Shown one piece after another: positions 52,281-61,174 of a stretch of 64,000 nucleotides of DNA; position 1 is the stretch's first letter, and every line of letters starts with the position of its first letter. Both the position numbers and the translations under genes were made by a program. The stretch is from Kibdelosporangium banguiense (GTDB taxonomy: Bacteria > Actinomycetota > Actinomycetes > Mycobacteriales > Pseudonocardiaceae): NCBI RefSeq assembly GCF_017876405.1, contig NZ_JAGINW010000001.1, positions 3,113,203 to 3,177,202 on the forward strand, given 5' to 3'. The notes beneath the pieces were generated by a model. That model searched no databases. It was not told the DNA's origin and worked only from the letters and a program-made list of their open reading frames with translations.

Positions 52281-53570
52281 ATGAGCAGACTCCGACGGTC
52301 CGCTAACACGTCCGCAGCCATGGGCCGCCGCCCGCTGAGAGCGTTGCGTTGGTGGGTGGTGCTGGCTGGCGTCGGCATGGTCGTAGCGGCGAGCTGGGCT
52401 GCTATCGGCTGGCTCCTTGCGGAGGCAGACCAAGGGGCTTCGGACAAGCGGGCGGAGTTGCGTATGGCAGCGATCCGGACCGGGCTTGGCGTTGGAGCGG
52501 GTACGGGTGCTGCGCTTGGACTGTTGCTTGCTGCGCGCCGGCAATGGCTGAGCGAGCGAGCTCAAGCTCACCACGAAGAGGTTGCTGTCACCGCCGAGTT
52601 CGACGCCACAGAGCGTCGGATCACTGATCTCTATACCAAAGCTATAGACCAGCTTGGTAGCGAGAGGGCGCCCATCCGTCTCGGCGGTCTCTATGCGCTT
52701 GAGCGGCTCGCCCAGAACCACCCTGGTCACCGCCAGACCGTGGTCGATGTGCTGTGTGCCTACCTTCGGATGCCATATGTGCCTCCGAAAGCAGAAGGAA
52801 AGACGTCGGTAGAGGAAACCACGCTGGCTGATGCAGAGGCGTCGTCCGGCAGTGCGACGCAAGGACTCGACGCGTTACATCCGGCTGAGGAGTTCCAGGT
52901 TCGGCTCACTGCCGAGCGCATCCTTACGGCACATCTGCGCGACTTTCGAGACGCTGATGCACGAGAGAAGTCGTCCGCAGAGCCGAGGTTCTGGGAGGGC
53001 ATGTTCCTGGATCTTAGGGACGCCACGCTGGTTAGTTGGGATTGGACCGGTTGTAGGATCGACACCGCGAATTTCACGGGCGCTCGATTCACCGATGGCG
53101 CCAACTTCGCTCATGCTACCTTCGACCGGGACGTCTGGTTCAACCAAGTACAGTTCGACAAATATGGGCACTTCTACCGTGTTCGGTTCGGTCGCCGTGT
53201 GCTGTTCACTCAAGCTTATTCGCGTAGGCTGACCTTCAAAGAAGCCAGATTCTGCGGGATGACGTGGTTAAGCGAAGTCTCGTCAGATGAGCCGATCGAG
53301 CTTGAGGACGCGCGAGCGCTCCTCGACTTTGATACCGGGTGGGGTTCCGAACGGCAGTGGCCGCCTGGCTGGACCGTGAGCAATGAGGATGGGGATCTCG
53401 ATCCAAACCAAAGTGGTCGATGGGGTCTGCTGGTCTTCCAGGACGTGTCGTTGGATCCGGGAGAGATTTCCGGACCTCCGGATGCTCTGCACGGCTGTGA
53501 CCCGGCTACAAACTATATGTCTTCGGGTAGTACCACGGGCACGACGTACAGTGCGCCAAGAGAAGCGTAG
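52281..53570 (+). CDS. Pentapeptide-repeat membrane protein
   Basis: A 429-residue protein with a basic N-terminus and two transmembrane helices (WWVVLAGVGMVVAASWAAIG and AIRTGLGVGAGTGAALGLLL), then a cytoplasmic part. The C-terminal half shows weak pentapeptide-type A(N/D)LXX repeats (GCRIDTANFTGARFTDGANF, then AHATFDRDVWFNQVQFDKYG), which form a beta-helix. Such proteins are common in actinobacteria, with unknown substrates. ATG 52281 is used. Confidence 0.7.
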   Translation: MSRLRRSANTSAAMGRRPLRALRWWVVLAGVGMVVAASWAAIGWLLAEADQGASDKRAELRMAAIRTGLGVGAGTGAALGLLLAARRQWLSERAQAHHEEVAVTAEFDATERRITDLYTKAIDQLGSERAPIRLGGLYALERLAQNHPGHRQTVVDVLCAYLRMPYVPPKAEGKTSVEETTLADAEASSGSATQGLDALHPAEEFQVRLTAERILTAHLRDFRDADAREKSSAEPRFWEGMFLDLRDATLVSWDWTGCRIDTANFTGARFTDGANFAHATFDRDVWFNQVQFDKYGHFYRVRFGRRVLFTQAYSRRLTFKEARFCGMTWLSEVSSDEPIELEDARALLDFDTGWGSERQWPPGWTVSNEDGDLDPNQSGRWGLLVFQDVSLDPGEISGPPDALHGCDPATNYMSSGSTTGTTYSAPREA

Positions 53571-53737
53571 CGCAAGCATGGAAGAGTCGCGCTACATGCA
53601 TACTACTCTGGGCCTTTGAGATACGTCCCGATAATTTCGTCAACGGACTATTTTTGGCCGACCAGTGACTCAAGATCTTGTTGTATTGAGCGAACCACTT
53701 GTCAAGATCGCCGTTTTGGTCAAAAATAGATGTAGTC

Positions 53738-54049
53738 ATGAATTTGCTACCTGTCAAGATCTTCCAAACTATCGCTGCTTTCAAGCGTCGTCATCGCCAC
53801 GACTGGCGTGCAACTGACGTGGAACTGGGGGTATATGTCGCCACCGCTGGCATGTATTGGTTCTCTGTTACTCTCTCTTGCAAGTGTAGCGAGACCCGTG
53901 TTCGCAGCTACCTTGATAGTTGGGTGACTCTCAAACTGGCACAGATGGGTGTTCGGGACGAGGGGTATCAACCCACGGCTTTGAAACTTGCGTACCAGAT
54001 GCGGGACGATATCGAGGGCGTAACCTTAGACGGAGGTGGAGCGGCATGA
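53738..54049 (+). CDS. Small hypothetical protein upstream of a transposase-domain fusion
   Basis: A 103-residue product from ATG 53738, with an earlier GTG start at 53699 possible. It contains DWRATDVELGVYVATAGMYW and is predominantly alpha/beta, ending in an acidic tail. The stop overlaps the following ATG at 54046 (ATGA), so the two genes are coupled. Function unknown. Confidence 0.45.
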   Translation: MNLLPVKIFQTIAAFKRRHRHDWRATDVELGVYVATAGMYWFSVTLSCKCSETRVRSYLDSWVTLKLAQMGVRDEGYQPTALKLAYQMRDDIEGVTLDGGGAA

Positions 54050-54906
54050 AGTTCGAACCACTTGCCGATTATCTCGAGCCCCGCCTTGGTAACATTTACG
54101 CCGACAATCTCATCGCCGACGACGGCTTTGTTGAGTACCGTCCCTGGGATCCTGAGCTTGAACAAGCCGTCAAGCAATATCTCGTGCATGAAGTTACTGA
54201 CGAGGAATACGACCGATTCATCGATATGCTCTACTGTGCCGTTCCAGACGGTTCTCGGGAAGAACAAGCTGCGGCCATCCTGAAGCAGCAGCTTCCTTGG
54301 GAAGTTGCCGACGCCTTCCATTGGGCAGCAGTGAAAGCCGTTCCCACGCTTAGCCAGCTAATTGGCGATCGTGACGCTTGGGAGGACGGTGGCCAACAAG
54401 ACGATGCTCAAGTCTGGATGGAGGTGCACGCCAGCGAAGATCAACTGGTGGAACTCGCCCAGTACATGAATCCCACAGTGCCGGTTGCTCGTGGCGAATT
54501 GTCCTGGTGGCACCCTGCATTGGAACTTAAGCCGGCTCAACTTCTCAAAGCCTGGCATCATGTGGTTGGTCCCGCAGCAAGCGATTTCACCGATGCTGAG
54601 TGGGAACTGTTGACCTCATGTCTCCCATTAAGAAAAGACGCTTACGGCCGTGTAGTTGATCGTCGCGCTTATAACCTGACGCAACGTCGTCGTAGTTACA
54701 ACGGCATTCGTTACCGGTTCGCTAACAAGATCCCTTGGAACCGCATACCAAGACGGTACGGTGCCACGGGAGGTGTCTACATGCGATATTTCTTGGACAT
54801 GAAGAACGGCCTGTTTGCGAACTTGATGCAGTCACTTCGAGTCATCCCGGAAGCAGCGAATCTTGTGGAGTGGCTGAAGCAGATGACCGTTGAGAACAGA
54901 CGCTAG
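54046..54906 (+). CDS. Fusion of an unknown N-terminal domain to an IS5-type transposase N-terminal (DUF4096-like) domain
   Basis: A 286-residue protein. Residues 1-170 form an acidic alpha/beta domain (EPLADYLEPRLGNIYADNLI). From about residue 180 the chain matches the DUF4096/insertion-element N-terminal domain: DFTDAEWELLTSCLPLRKDA, DRRAYNLTQRRRSYNGIRYR, then KIPWNRIPRRYGATGGVYMR and FLDMKNGLFANLMQSL. There is no DDE catalytic domain after it and no inverted repeats nearby, so the transposase DNA-binding part has been joined to another domain. It is probably a DNA-binding protein and not an active transposase. Confidence 0.6.
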   Translation: MKFEPLADYLEPRLGNIYADNLIADDGFVEYRPWDPELEQAVKQYLVHEVTDEEYDRFIDMLYCAVPDGSREEQAAAILKQQLPWEVADAFHWAAVKAVPTLSQLIGDRDAWEDGGQQDDAQVWMEVHASEDQLVELAQYMNPTVPVARGELSWWHPALELKPAQLLKAWHHVVGPAASDFTDAEWELLTSCLPLRKDAYGRVVDRRAYNLTQRRRSYNGIRYRFANKIPWNRIPRRYGATGGVYMRYFLDMKNGLFANLMQSLRVIPEAANLVEWLKQMTVENRR

Positions 54907-54954
54907 TTTGGGGCGCCTGGCGGGATAGAAGAGGTCAAGTCATGAGCTCTGCAG

Positions 54955-55302
54955 TCAGCGTTCCCGCCCTTGCGCATCGCGCATCCGTACTCCCCGCTCC
55001 CGCAACCTGTTGTGCACCATCGTCGGATCAACCCTCATCCGCTCGCCGATCCGCGCCAGCGACCAGCTGGCCTCGTACAACCGCACTGCGTCGTCGGTCT
55101 GGTCTGGGGAGAGTTCGCGGCGGCACATCGGCACGTCATGCCTGTGCAGAATCTGGCTGACCGTCCGTCGGTCGATCCCGAACTCTGCACCGGGTTGGGT
55201 GTACGGTCGCCCCCAGGCTGCCCGTGCACGATGTTCAACAGACACGCGTCTCCCACAGCTACCGGTGGCAAGCCCATTCATAGCAACCGTAACATCGTGC
55301 AT
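54955..55302 (-). CDS. Helix-turn-helix protein
   Basis: A protein of about 115 residues (start at the Met codon ending 55302; longer starts to 55377 are possible). It contains two consecutive helix-turn-helix-like segments, [20 protein letters not shown] and [20 protein letters not shown]. These resemble the DNA-binding C-termini of actinobacterial resolvases and recombinases, detached here as a small regulator. The product overlaps the 3' end of the Rv3235-like gene. Confidence 0.55.
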   Translation of the reverse strand: MHDVTVAMNGLATGSCGRRVSVEHRARAAWGRPYTQPGAEFGIDRRTVSQILHRHDVPMCRRELSPDQTDDAVRLYEASWSLARIGERMRVDPTMVHNRLRERGVRMRDAQGRER

Positions 55303-56162
55303 TGCCAGCCGCTTCTTCCCGTTTCCAGCCTGGCGATCAGTGCCCGGTATCGTCGGCCGGTGTCGACGGTGCCGCATGCCTCGATTACTCCCTTGGCAGG
55401 CTGGTACGTGTGTACTGAGCAGAGACGGAGTCCTTGCCCTGTGCGTACAGCCTCCCTGGCTCTGGTCTGCACTGCGGCGAGGGCAATCGGGCCGAGCTGG
55501 TCACGAATTTGGGCGGCAGGGCGACGCCCAGCGATGACGTCAACTGCGGCCGCCAGGATGCGCCGAGTGTTTCCAACATCTAATGGCGCTACGCGTCCTT
55601 CCAGGTCTTTGGGCCGATGATTGCGCGCCCATTGCAAGTCGAGCGCCAACTGAAAAGCGGCACTCCTCGACTTCGACGATGCGGGCACAGCTGGTTGTGG
55701 GGCAGGCTCATATTCAGGCAGTGGTCGTATGGATGGATGGTTTTGCTGCCCCTCCGGTTGCGATAAATCGTCGGGTGACAGCTCATGCCATCCAGCCACC
55801 GACTCTGGGGTGTCGGCGCGCGCAACGAGATAGCGGTCCAGCGCATCGAGCCAGGACTCAAGTTCAGGCGGTATGCCCTCGTTTCTGAGGCTGGATAGTT
55901 CGTCGGCAAGGCCCTCAGTGACAGCGCCCGTTGCTGCCAGCGCGTAGAGCGGAGTGTCGCAACTGGCATAGAGCTGAGTGGCGATAGCTCGCGCTGTGAC
56001 ATGGCCGATGCTTCGCTCATCGCGAAAGGCTTCGGCAACACCGCGGTCGATGCGTTCGCGCTCGGAGGTGGCCTGGCAAGATTCGCTGAGCACAGCGAGC
56101 TCTTGTCGTGGTTGATAGGTACTTCGTATTTCACCTCCTCGGTGATAGTTATGTCGTTCCAT
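55278..56162 (-). CDS. Rv3235-family protein with N-terminal extension
   Basis: A 294-residue frame. The C-terminal 100 residues have the Rv3235/DUF6459-like pattern: [20 protein letters not shown], then [20 protein letters not shown], and finally [20 protein letters not shown]. In mycobacteria and Streptomyces this small protein sits near housekeeping secretion genes; here it is on an element. The first 170 residues ([20 protein letters not shown]) are an unrelated helical module seen in other actinobacterial conjugative elements. The start is uncertain; ATG 56162 lacks a strong ribosome site. Confidence 0.55.
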   Translation of the reverse strand: MERHNYHRGGEIRSTYQPRQELAVLSESCQATSERERIDRGVAEAFRDERSIGHVTARAIATQLYASCDTPLYALAATGAVTEGLADELSSLRNEGIPPELESWLDALDRYLVARADTPESVAGWHELSPDDLSQPEGQQNHPSIRPLPEYEPAPQPAVPASSKSRSAAFQLALDLQWARNHRPKDLEGRVAPLDVGNTRRILAAAVDVIAGRRPAAQIRDQLGPIALAAVQTRAREAVRTGQGLRLCSVHTYQPAKGVIEACGTVDTGRRYRALIARLETGRSGWQCTMLRLL

Positions 56163-56253
56163 ATTCAGTTTCCCATTTGAAGTTATTGGTGAAGCGCCCG
56201 CCGCTCACTCCAGACCAAAGTCGGAACAAGTGACGGGCATAGGGAGGCGCGAG

Positions 56254-56742
56254 TCAGTCGTTTACGACGACCATCAGCTCAGCTACCTGAGTCCAGCGCT
56301 GAGCCAGATCGGCGGCGGCGATGTACGCAGCAAATACGGCATCGAACACCGCGTCGTTGGCGTACCATTGTTCGTCGCCGTAGGCCTGCACGGCCACCCG
56401 AAAGCGCTGTGCCTTCAGGAGCAGCGTGACGTATTCCTCCGGCACCGAGAGGTCCTCGCCGTGCTTGACCGCACCGACCAGAACCGCATCGCCGACAAGC
56501 CAGTCATTCCCGCGGAACGCGCTGTTGTGGACCCACGCCAGCAGCGTTGCTCGCAGATTGAGCGGCAGGTCCAGTGCCTGGCCCTCCTCGTTGATGTACA
56601 GGTACGCAGCCGGCCGCTGGAACGCGACCACTTCGAGATGCCCACCGACTAGCGACCGGTAGGAATCCACATCAGACGCCTCAATCTCCTGTAGTGCCAA
56701 CGGTTTTGTGAGATCCGCCGGGATCACGATCGCGGTGATCAT
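56254..56742 (-). CDS. DUF3846-family protein
   Basis: A 162-residue protein with the DUF3846 features AIVIPADLTKPLALQEIEAS, YRSLVGGHLEVVAFQRPAAY, YINEEGQALDLPLNLRATLL and GDAVLVGAVKHG. The family is frequent in actinobacterial phages, plasmids and ICEs and has no established biochemical role. The start is the ATG at 56742. Its presence agrees with a mobile context. Confidence 0.65.
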   Translation of the reverse strand: MITAIVIPADLTKPLALQEIEASDVDSYRSLVGGHLEVVAFQRPAAYLYINEEGQALDLPLNLRATLLAWVHNSAFRGNDWLVGDAVLVGAVKHGEDLSVPEEYVTLLLKAQRFRVAVQAYGDEQWYANDAVFDAVFAAYIAAADLAQRWTQVAELMVVVND

Positions 56743-56868
56743 TTTTCCCTCACCATCCGGACCAACAAGCCTTTGCCTGGTACGTGGTCCGCTTCCGTAC
56801 CAGGCAGCAAAACCCTGGAAGGTATGGCTGTCTGGTACGGACTGAGTGCGAGCAGGAAAAACTGCCGC

Positions 56869-58272
56869 CTAGTTTCTGACGGCTAAGTTGACGGCAACGC
56901 AACCAAGCATCCACGTGATTGTGCGCGCATGCATCGTTGCTTTTACGGTAGTCAGACGTTTGTCGAGGGCAGTGCAGGGTTGGATTTTTCGATCTTTTAA
57001 GCAGGGTGTCCTGGGTTCGAGTCCCAGTGGGCCCTCCAGATATGATTTTCGAAAAAACCCGTTCAAAGAACGACTTTGACGGCTAACTTGACGGCAACCA
57101 TTGCCGTCAAACACATTCACCAGCTGCTCAGGCTCTTCAGCCTGAGCAGTTTTGGGTTCTTGGAGCGACTGTTCTACGAGTCGCAACGCCTCTCTCTTTT
57201 GTCCGATGTTGATGTGTTGGTAGATCTGCTGAGTGGTCACTACGCTGCTGTGCCCCAGGATGGCCTGCGCGACTTTCGGAGATACTCCGAGGTATTCGAG
57301 CATGCTTGCTTGGCAGTGCCGAGTATCGTGAAACCGTGTAACCCGAACCCGGGCTTGCTTGCAGAGCCGACGGAACGCATGCTCCGAGAAGTTACGCGGC
57401 TCAATAGGAGTGCCCTTACCTGTGGTAAACACGAGGTCATGTTCAGACGGGCGGCGATATTTCCACTCTTCGGCAAGCCGGCTGAGCCCTTCACGAAGGA
57501 CCGAGAGCATGGGTAGCTCACGCTCGCTAGATTCGGTCTTCAGCGAGACCGTGAGGAGCTGCCGCCCTACGCGCTGGAGCTGCTGACGGTACTGAAAGGT
57601 GCCGTTAGCCTGGTCGATATCCTGCCAGCGAAGCCCGAGGACTTCTCCCCGACGTGAGCCATAAAATAGCGCGAGCGTCCAGGCTGGAGCTAGTCGATGA
57701 TTCTTGGCAACCTCCCAGAATCGCTGCGCTTCATCTATGGTCCAAGGAATGATCTTGTCCGGCTTATACTTGGGCGGCACTACTAATCGTGCGACGTTTC
57801 GGCCTACTAGTTCTTCGCGCATTGCGCTCGTGAGCGCTGAACTAAGTGTGGTCTTTATTGTCTCAATCCGGCGAGCCGAATATCCCTGGTCAGTCTGTTG
57901 GTTCAGGAAGGCTTGAACGGTCCTGACGCCCAGGCTGGTGAGGTAGTGGTGACCGATTCCAGGTTTTAGATGCCGCCGGATGACGAGTTCATACTGTTCG
58001 TGCGTCTTTGGTTTTTTCTCTTTCTTGACGACTTCTTCTAGCCAATAGTCAAGATATTCCCCAACGCGCCAGTTCTTGGCTGCAACTTGGATACCTTGCT
58101 GCTGTTTGGCTTTTAGTTCTGTTAGCTTGGCGTGTACCTCCGTCCTCGTCTTGCCGTACAGGCTTTTACGTTTGCGGACTCCACTGGTCGTTAGTACGTA
58201 AACAACCCCCTCCCACCGGCCATCCTTGCGCCGATAGATCGAACCCTCGCCGTTAGAGTTACGGCGAGCCAT
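56869..58272 (-). CDS. int: Tyrosine integrase read through its own attP
   Basis: A 467-residue site-specific recombinase. The N-terminal arm-binding region and SAM-like core-binding domain (VGEYLDYWLEEVVKKEKKPK) precede the catalytic domain with R207, H315-x-x-R318, H341 and Y351 (YQHI). After residue about 411 the frame runs straight through the tRNA-derived att core (giving LGLEPRTPCL) and the left arm repeat, so the true enzyme ends before or in the core and the last 50 residues come from att sequence. It overlaps the upstream excisionase stop (TGATG). Base composition is lower GC than neighbours. Confidence 0.9.
   Translation of the reverse strand: MARRNSNGEGSIYRRKDGRWEGVVYVLTTSGVRKRKSLYGKTRTEVHAKLTELKAKQQQGIQVAAKNWRVGEYLDYWLEEVVKKEKKPKTHEQYELVIRRHLKPGIGHHYLTSLGVRTVQAFLNQQTDQGYSARRIETIKTTLSSALTSAMREELVGRNVARLVVPPKYKPDKIIPWTIDEAQRFWEVAKNHRLAPAWTLALFYGSRRGEVLGLRWQDIDQANGTFQYRQQLQRVGRQLLTVSLKTESSERELPMLSVLREGLSRLAEEWKYRRPSEHDLVFTTGKGTPIEPRNFSEHAFRRLCKQARVRVTRFHDTRHCQASMLEYLGVSPKVAQAILGHSSVVTTQQIYQHINIGQKREALRLVEQSLQEPKTAQAEEPEQLVNVFDGNGCRQVSRQSRSLNGFFRKSYLEGPLGLEPRTPCLKDRKIQPCTALDKRLTTVKATMHARTITWMLGCVAVNLAVRN
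56877..56898. repeat. Left arm-type integrase site (TGACGGC repeat)
   Basis: TGACGGC occurs twice at 12-bp spacing within this 22-bp block, followed by AAC. The same 22-bp sequence with one mismatch lies exactly 200 bp further right, on the other side of the core. Confidence 0.6.
56994..57038. other. att core derived from tRNA-Lys(UUU)
   Basis: The stretch reads as the 3' half of a tRNA: anticodon loop CTTTTAA (anticodon TTT), stem GCAGG, GTGTC variable region, T-arm CTGGG-TTCGAGT-CCCAG, acceptor TGGGCCC, T and CCA. No 5' half precedes it, so it is an attachment core, not a tRNA gene. The anticodon TTT suggests the chromosomal target is tRNA-Lys. Confidence 0.75.
57077..57110. repeat. Right arm-type integrase sites with inverted copy
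   Basis: The second TGACGGC block (57077-57098) is joined to an inverted copy: TTGACGGCAA at 57089-57098 pairs perfectly with TTGCCGTCAA at 57102-57111 across three bases. Together with the left block this is the arm-site pattern of a lambda-type integrase attP. Confidence 0.6.
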
Positions 58273-58502
58273 CAGTCAATCTCCTCGCTGCGTTCCTTGA
58301 TGAACTTGTCGATTGCCACGTTCGGCACTAAGCGACGACGGCCAATTCTGATGCTCGCGATCTGGCGTTGTTGAATCAGACGATATAATGACCACCGACT
58401 GATGCGAAGCTTCTCGCGGGCCTCATCGATAGTGAGCAAATCCGATCTCAGTGGATCACGGTCAGGTTGAGTAAGTGGTATTTTTGCTGCTTGCATATAC
58501 AT
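58272..58502 (-). CDS. xis: Excisionase (MerR-type HTH)
   Basis: A 76-residue product from the ATG at 58502, with AGGGAG upstream; the longer frame to 58802 is not used. The DNA-binding fold reads LLTIDEAREKLRISRWSLYR, then IQQRQIASIRIGRRRLVPNV, typical of element excisionases and of helix-turn-helix type 17 proteins. It overlaps the integrase start, so both are expressed together. Directs excision versus integration. Confidence 0.82.
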   Translation of the reverse strand: MYMQAAKIPLTQPDRDPLRSDLLTIDEAREKLRISRWSLYRLIQQRQIASIRIGRRRLVPNVAIDKFIKERSEEID

Positions 58503-58807
58503 CTCCCTTCTTGTTATAGAGCAAATTGCTCGGTTTGTTAATAGTCGGTTGCGGGGCGGTGGTCCTCGTGTCTGACCGGCCAAATCGTTGTGTTTGACTC
58601 GCATTTCGCTACTTTCCTTTCGATTGTGTTTGAATGTATTGACACGCTGAGCTGAAGTCTCTACAATTAGGATTGTTCTACAATGTGAATAACCTGTAAA
58701 TTTGTGGTTACCCGAGACCCAGGCTGCAACCTGGGTCTTTAGATTTTCCGCGACCACGGGCAGCAGTAACGCGGCCCGTGGTCCTTCGAGGAACAGCACC
58801 AACGCCG
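58503..58807. other. Intergenic region with two hairpins
   Basis: About 300 bp between the excisionase and the RHH gene. Two inverted repeats: AGACCCAGG/CCTGGGTCT at 58715-58738 followed by TT, and GACCACGGGC/GCCCGTGGTC at 58752-58783. They are plausible terminators for transcripts arriving from either side. The remainder near 58503-58600 must carry the xis promoter. Confidence 0.55.
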
Positions 58808-59134
58808 TTAGTCTTCGCTTCCTGTCTTGCGGCTGCGCGTGGTGCTCGTCGGCTTGCCCTGCGGTGCGATGTCGCCGCCGCCAAACAATCCTTGGATGGC
58901 ACCGGCCCGTGCCGCAGCTTCGCGCTCGATCTCCTCCAGCGCCTTACGAGCCCGCTCCGCAAAGTCCGGCTCGGCCCGCTTTGTCTGGACATACAACTCG
59001 ACGGCTTTCACGGCGGCGTCGCCGAGCGAGTCGTCGTCGAGCTGCGCCACCAGCGCGAACTGGGCGTGAAGCGCGTCAGGCAGCTTGATGCCCAACGTCT
59101 TCACCGTGTTGCCGTTACGTGGGTCCATGGCCAC
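58808..59134 (-). CDS. Ribbon-helix-helix-type regulator
   Basis: Start GTG 59134 (AAGGAG upstream) or ATG 59128, about 107 residues. The core VKTLGIKLPDALHAQFALVA has an Arc-type ribbon, followed by helices LGDAAVKAVELYVQTKRAEP and a charged coiled coil. It resembles small actinobacterial RHH proteins that control conjugation genes. It is downstream of ArdA and reads with it. Confidence 0.6.
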   Translation of the reverse strand: MAMDPRNGNTVKTLGIKLPDALHAQFALVAQLDDDSLGDAAVKAVELYVQTKRAEPDFAERARKALEEIEREAAARAGAIQGLFGGGDIAPQGKPTSTTRSRKTGSED

Positions 59135-59247
59135 GACGGAACTCCTTCCTCGGTGTGGTGTGGCCGCCCATGTCCCGCGGTGGGTCCGCAGGAACGAGGG
59201 ATGAGCAGCCACAGGCCACCGAGGCCGGCGGCCAGAGGGCTTGGAGA

Positions 59248-60084
59248 TCAGCGCATAAATACGTGGGTTCTGCTATCCACGCCTTGGACAACATCCCAAC
59301 TTTGCCGAGCGTCACGCGCGAAGCGGGTGTAGTCGATCACGACAAAGCGGCGGAGCATCGGATCAAGCGCGTTGTCCAACTGCTGCGGCCACTCCAGGTC
59401 ACTTGCCGCCTCACGCGCCCACGCTTCCGCGCTGTCGTAACTGCCAACATGGAAGTCGGTGAAGCGTTCGAGCAGGTCATGGTTGTCTGTGCCAACGATG
59501 CCCACCCAAGCGGCATAGGCCGCACCGTGTTCGGCCACGCCTTTTGCGAGTTGCGCAATCAGACGGGTGTCCGTGTAACCGCGTAAGTCGAGTCCGGCAA
59601 AGCCTTCGGTGGCGTGGATGGCCCACGCAGTAGCTTCCGGCGTTGGCGAGCTGTCGAGCATGGCTCTGATGTCGGCTTCAAGCTCGTCAGGTTCCTGGTC
59701 GGCCTCGATCCATAAGCCATGCCGGATGCCGCGCTCGTGGCTCGCGGTGTCGACTACCTCGATGCGTGGCAGGTAGGTCAGTGCCGCTTCGATCTCGGCC
59801 GCAGTAGAGAAAGGCTCTCTTGCTTCCAGTGCCTGTGGCCGCAAGTGATCGCTGACGTAGTGATCGAATTCGATCAAGGCTTCGGCGTCATCAGGCGTCA
59901 TACCTAACTCGACGAGCCGTTCCAGGCGAGCACGGTCCCGTCTGCGCTCCTCGGCCGCGTCCGTACGCGCCTGCTTGATCTCAGCCTGGCGCTCAGGATC
60001 GTTGGTGCCGTAACTGTTGGCTCCGGGGCGTTCAGGTTGACGTTGGTACTCACCTCCATTGGGTTGGTGTGGTTGTCCTTCCAT
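59248..60084 (-). CDS. ArdA-like antirestriction protein
   Basis: A 278-residue product from the ATG at 60084. The N-terminal third is a charged leader (PERQAEIKQARTDAAEERRR). The C-terminal half shows ArdA features: YLPRIEVVDTASHERGIRHG, AWAIHATEGFAGLDLRGY, a GAAYAAWVGIVGT strand, then LERFTDFHVGSYDSAEAWAR and RFVVIDYTRFARDARQSWDV. ArdA is a DNA-mimicking dimer that blocks type I restriction when an element enters a new host. Its place behind the conjugation genes fits early expression during transfer. Confidence 0.78.
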   Translation of the reverse strand: MEGQPHQPNGGEYQRQPERPGANSYGTNDPERQAEIKQARTDAAEERRRDRARLERLVELGMTPDDAEALIEFDHYVSDHLRPQALEAREPFSTAAEIEAALTYLPRIEVVDTASHERGIRHGLWIEADQEPDELEADIRAMLDSSPTPEATAWAIHATEGFAGLDLRGYTDTRLIAQLAKGVAEHGAAYAAWVGIVGTDNHDLLERFTDFHVGSYDSAEAWAREAASDLEWPQQLDNALDPMLRRFVVIDYTRFARDARQSWDVVQGVDSRTHVFMR

Positions 60085-60124
60085 AGTGGAACTTCCTCCT
60101 TTCACTATGTATTGCTTGTTCTTC

Positions 60125-61174
60125 TTACGGTTGGGGTTTCTTGTTCTTCATGCGCCAGCCGGCGATACGCTGCTGGGCAAGTTCGGCATACTCCGGGTTC
60201 AGCTCGATACCGAGCCAGTCGCGGCCGTACGCCTCGGCAGCAATGGCGACTGTGCCAGAACCGATGAACGGATCGAGCACTCGGCCAGGCCGCCACCGCC
60301 GGTGTTTGCAGGCGGCACGCAAGGAGCCGATGGCGAGGCGTCGCCCGTCTACAACTTGGGTTGCTCGTCGCCACGCCATACCGCACTCACAACAGACCCG
60401 TTCCGGGCATGTGCTGAGCAGCGGGCGCCGCACCAACTCGATCGGGAAGGTAGCGAAATGCGCTCCTCGGTACCTGGCGGTAGCGAACCGCCAAACGTCA
60501 CCAGGATTCTTGCCGAGAGGATGGCTGCCCCGGCCAGCAGCTTGAAGCGCAACCAGACCGAGGTTCAGGTTGATCCGTGGTGACGTGCCAACGCCGAGTG
60601 AAGGCACGGCCTTGCGTGGCGGATAGCTCCCGCGGCTTGCTCGGCCACTACGGATGCGGGTGCTGGCTGGCTCGCGGATCGCATCAAGATCGAAGAAGTA
60701 CTCGGGTTCCTTCGTGAAGAGGTAGAGGAACTCGTGCGTGGTTGTGAGGCGGTCGGTGACCGAAGACGGCATAGGGTTGGTCTTGGCCCAGACAATCTGG
60801 TTCCTCAGCAGCCAACCGGAACGGGCCATGCGTAGCGCAAGCCGTTGGGGCCCAAGCAGCAGACTCTTCTTGTTGGTGCCCTCTCGAGGGTGGCGACTAT
60901 AGGAGTCGCCCAGGTTCAGCCACAGGCTGCCGGTCGGCGTCAAGACGCGAGCGAGCTTGGTACAGATCTCGGCAATCTGCGTAGCCCAGGCGTCGGCCGT
61001 TGCTTCCGCACCAATCTGTCCGCTGTGGCTGTAGTCGCGCTGCGCCCAATATGGCGGACTGCTGATGACGCAATCCACTGCTGCGTTGGGTAGCTCGTCC
61101 AGCCGGTCGCGGACATCACCGACGAGGACTTCACCGAGCGGTAGCTCATCTGCGTTTCGTCGAAGGGCGCTCAT
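60125..61174 (-). CDS. Orphan DNA methyltransferase (beta-class, SPPY)
   Basis: A 349-residue enzyme with SSPPYWAQRDYSHSG (catalytic SPPY, motif IV) near the N-terminus and DPFIGSGTVAIAAEAYGRDW (SAM motif I) near the C-terminus, giving the beta-class order. Target recognition lies between. SPPY allows N4-cytosine or N6-adenine methylation. No endonuclease is adjacent; such orphan methyltransferases protect mobile elements from host restriction. The start overlaps the relaxation-protein stop (ATGA at 61171-61174). Confidence 0.8.
   Translation of the reverse strand: MSALRRNADELPLGEVLVGDVRDRLDELPNAAVDCVISSPPYWAQRDYSHSGQIGAEATADAWATQIAEICTKLARVLTPTGSLWLNLGDSYSRHPREGTNKKSLLLGPQRLALRMARSGWLLRNQIVWAKTNPMPSSVTDRLTTTHEFLYLFTKEPEYFFDLDAIREPASTRIRSGRASRGSYPPRKAVPSLGVGTSPRINLNLGLVALQAAGRGSHPLGKNPGDVWRFATARYRGAHFATFPIELVRRPLLSTCPERVCCECGMAWRRATQVVDGRRLAIGSLRAACKHRRWRPGRVLDPFIGSGTVAIAAEAYGRDWLGIELNPEYAELAQQRIAGWRMKNKKPQP

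Noticed and set aside
56994..57038. A functional tRNA-Lys gene
   Set aside because: Only the 3' half (anticodon loop onward) is present; the 5' half does not pair, so it is an attachment core and not a tRNA gene.
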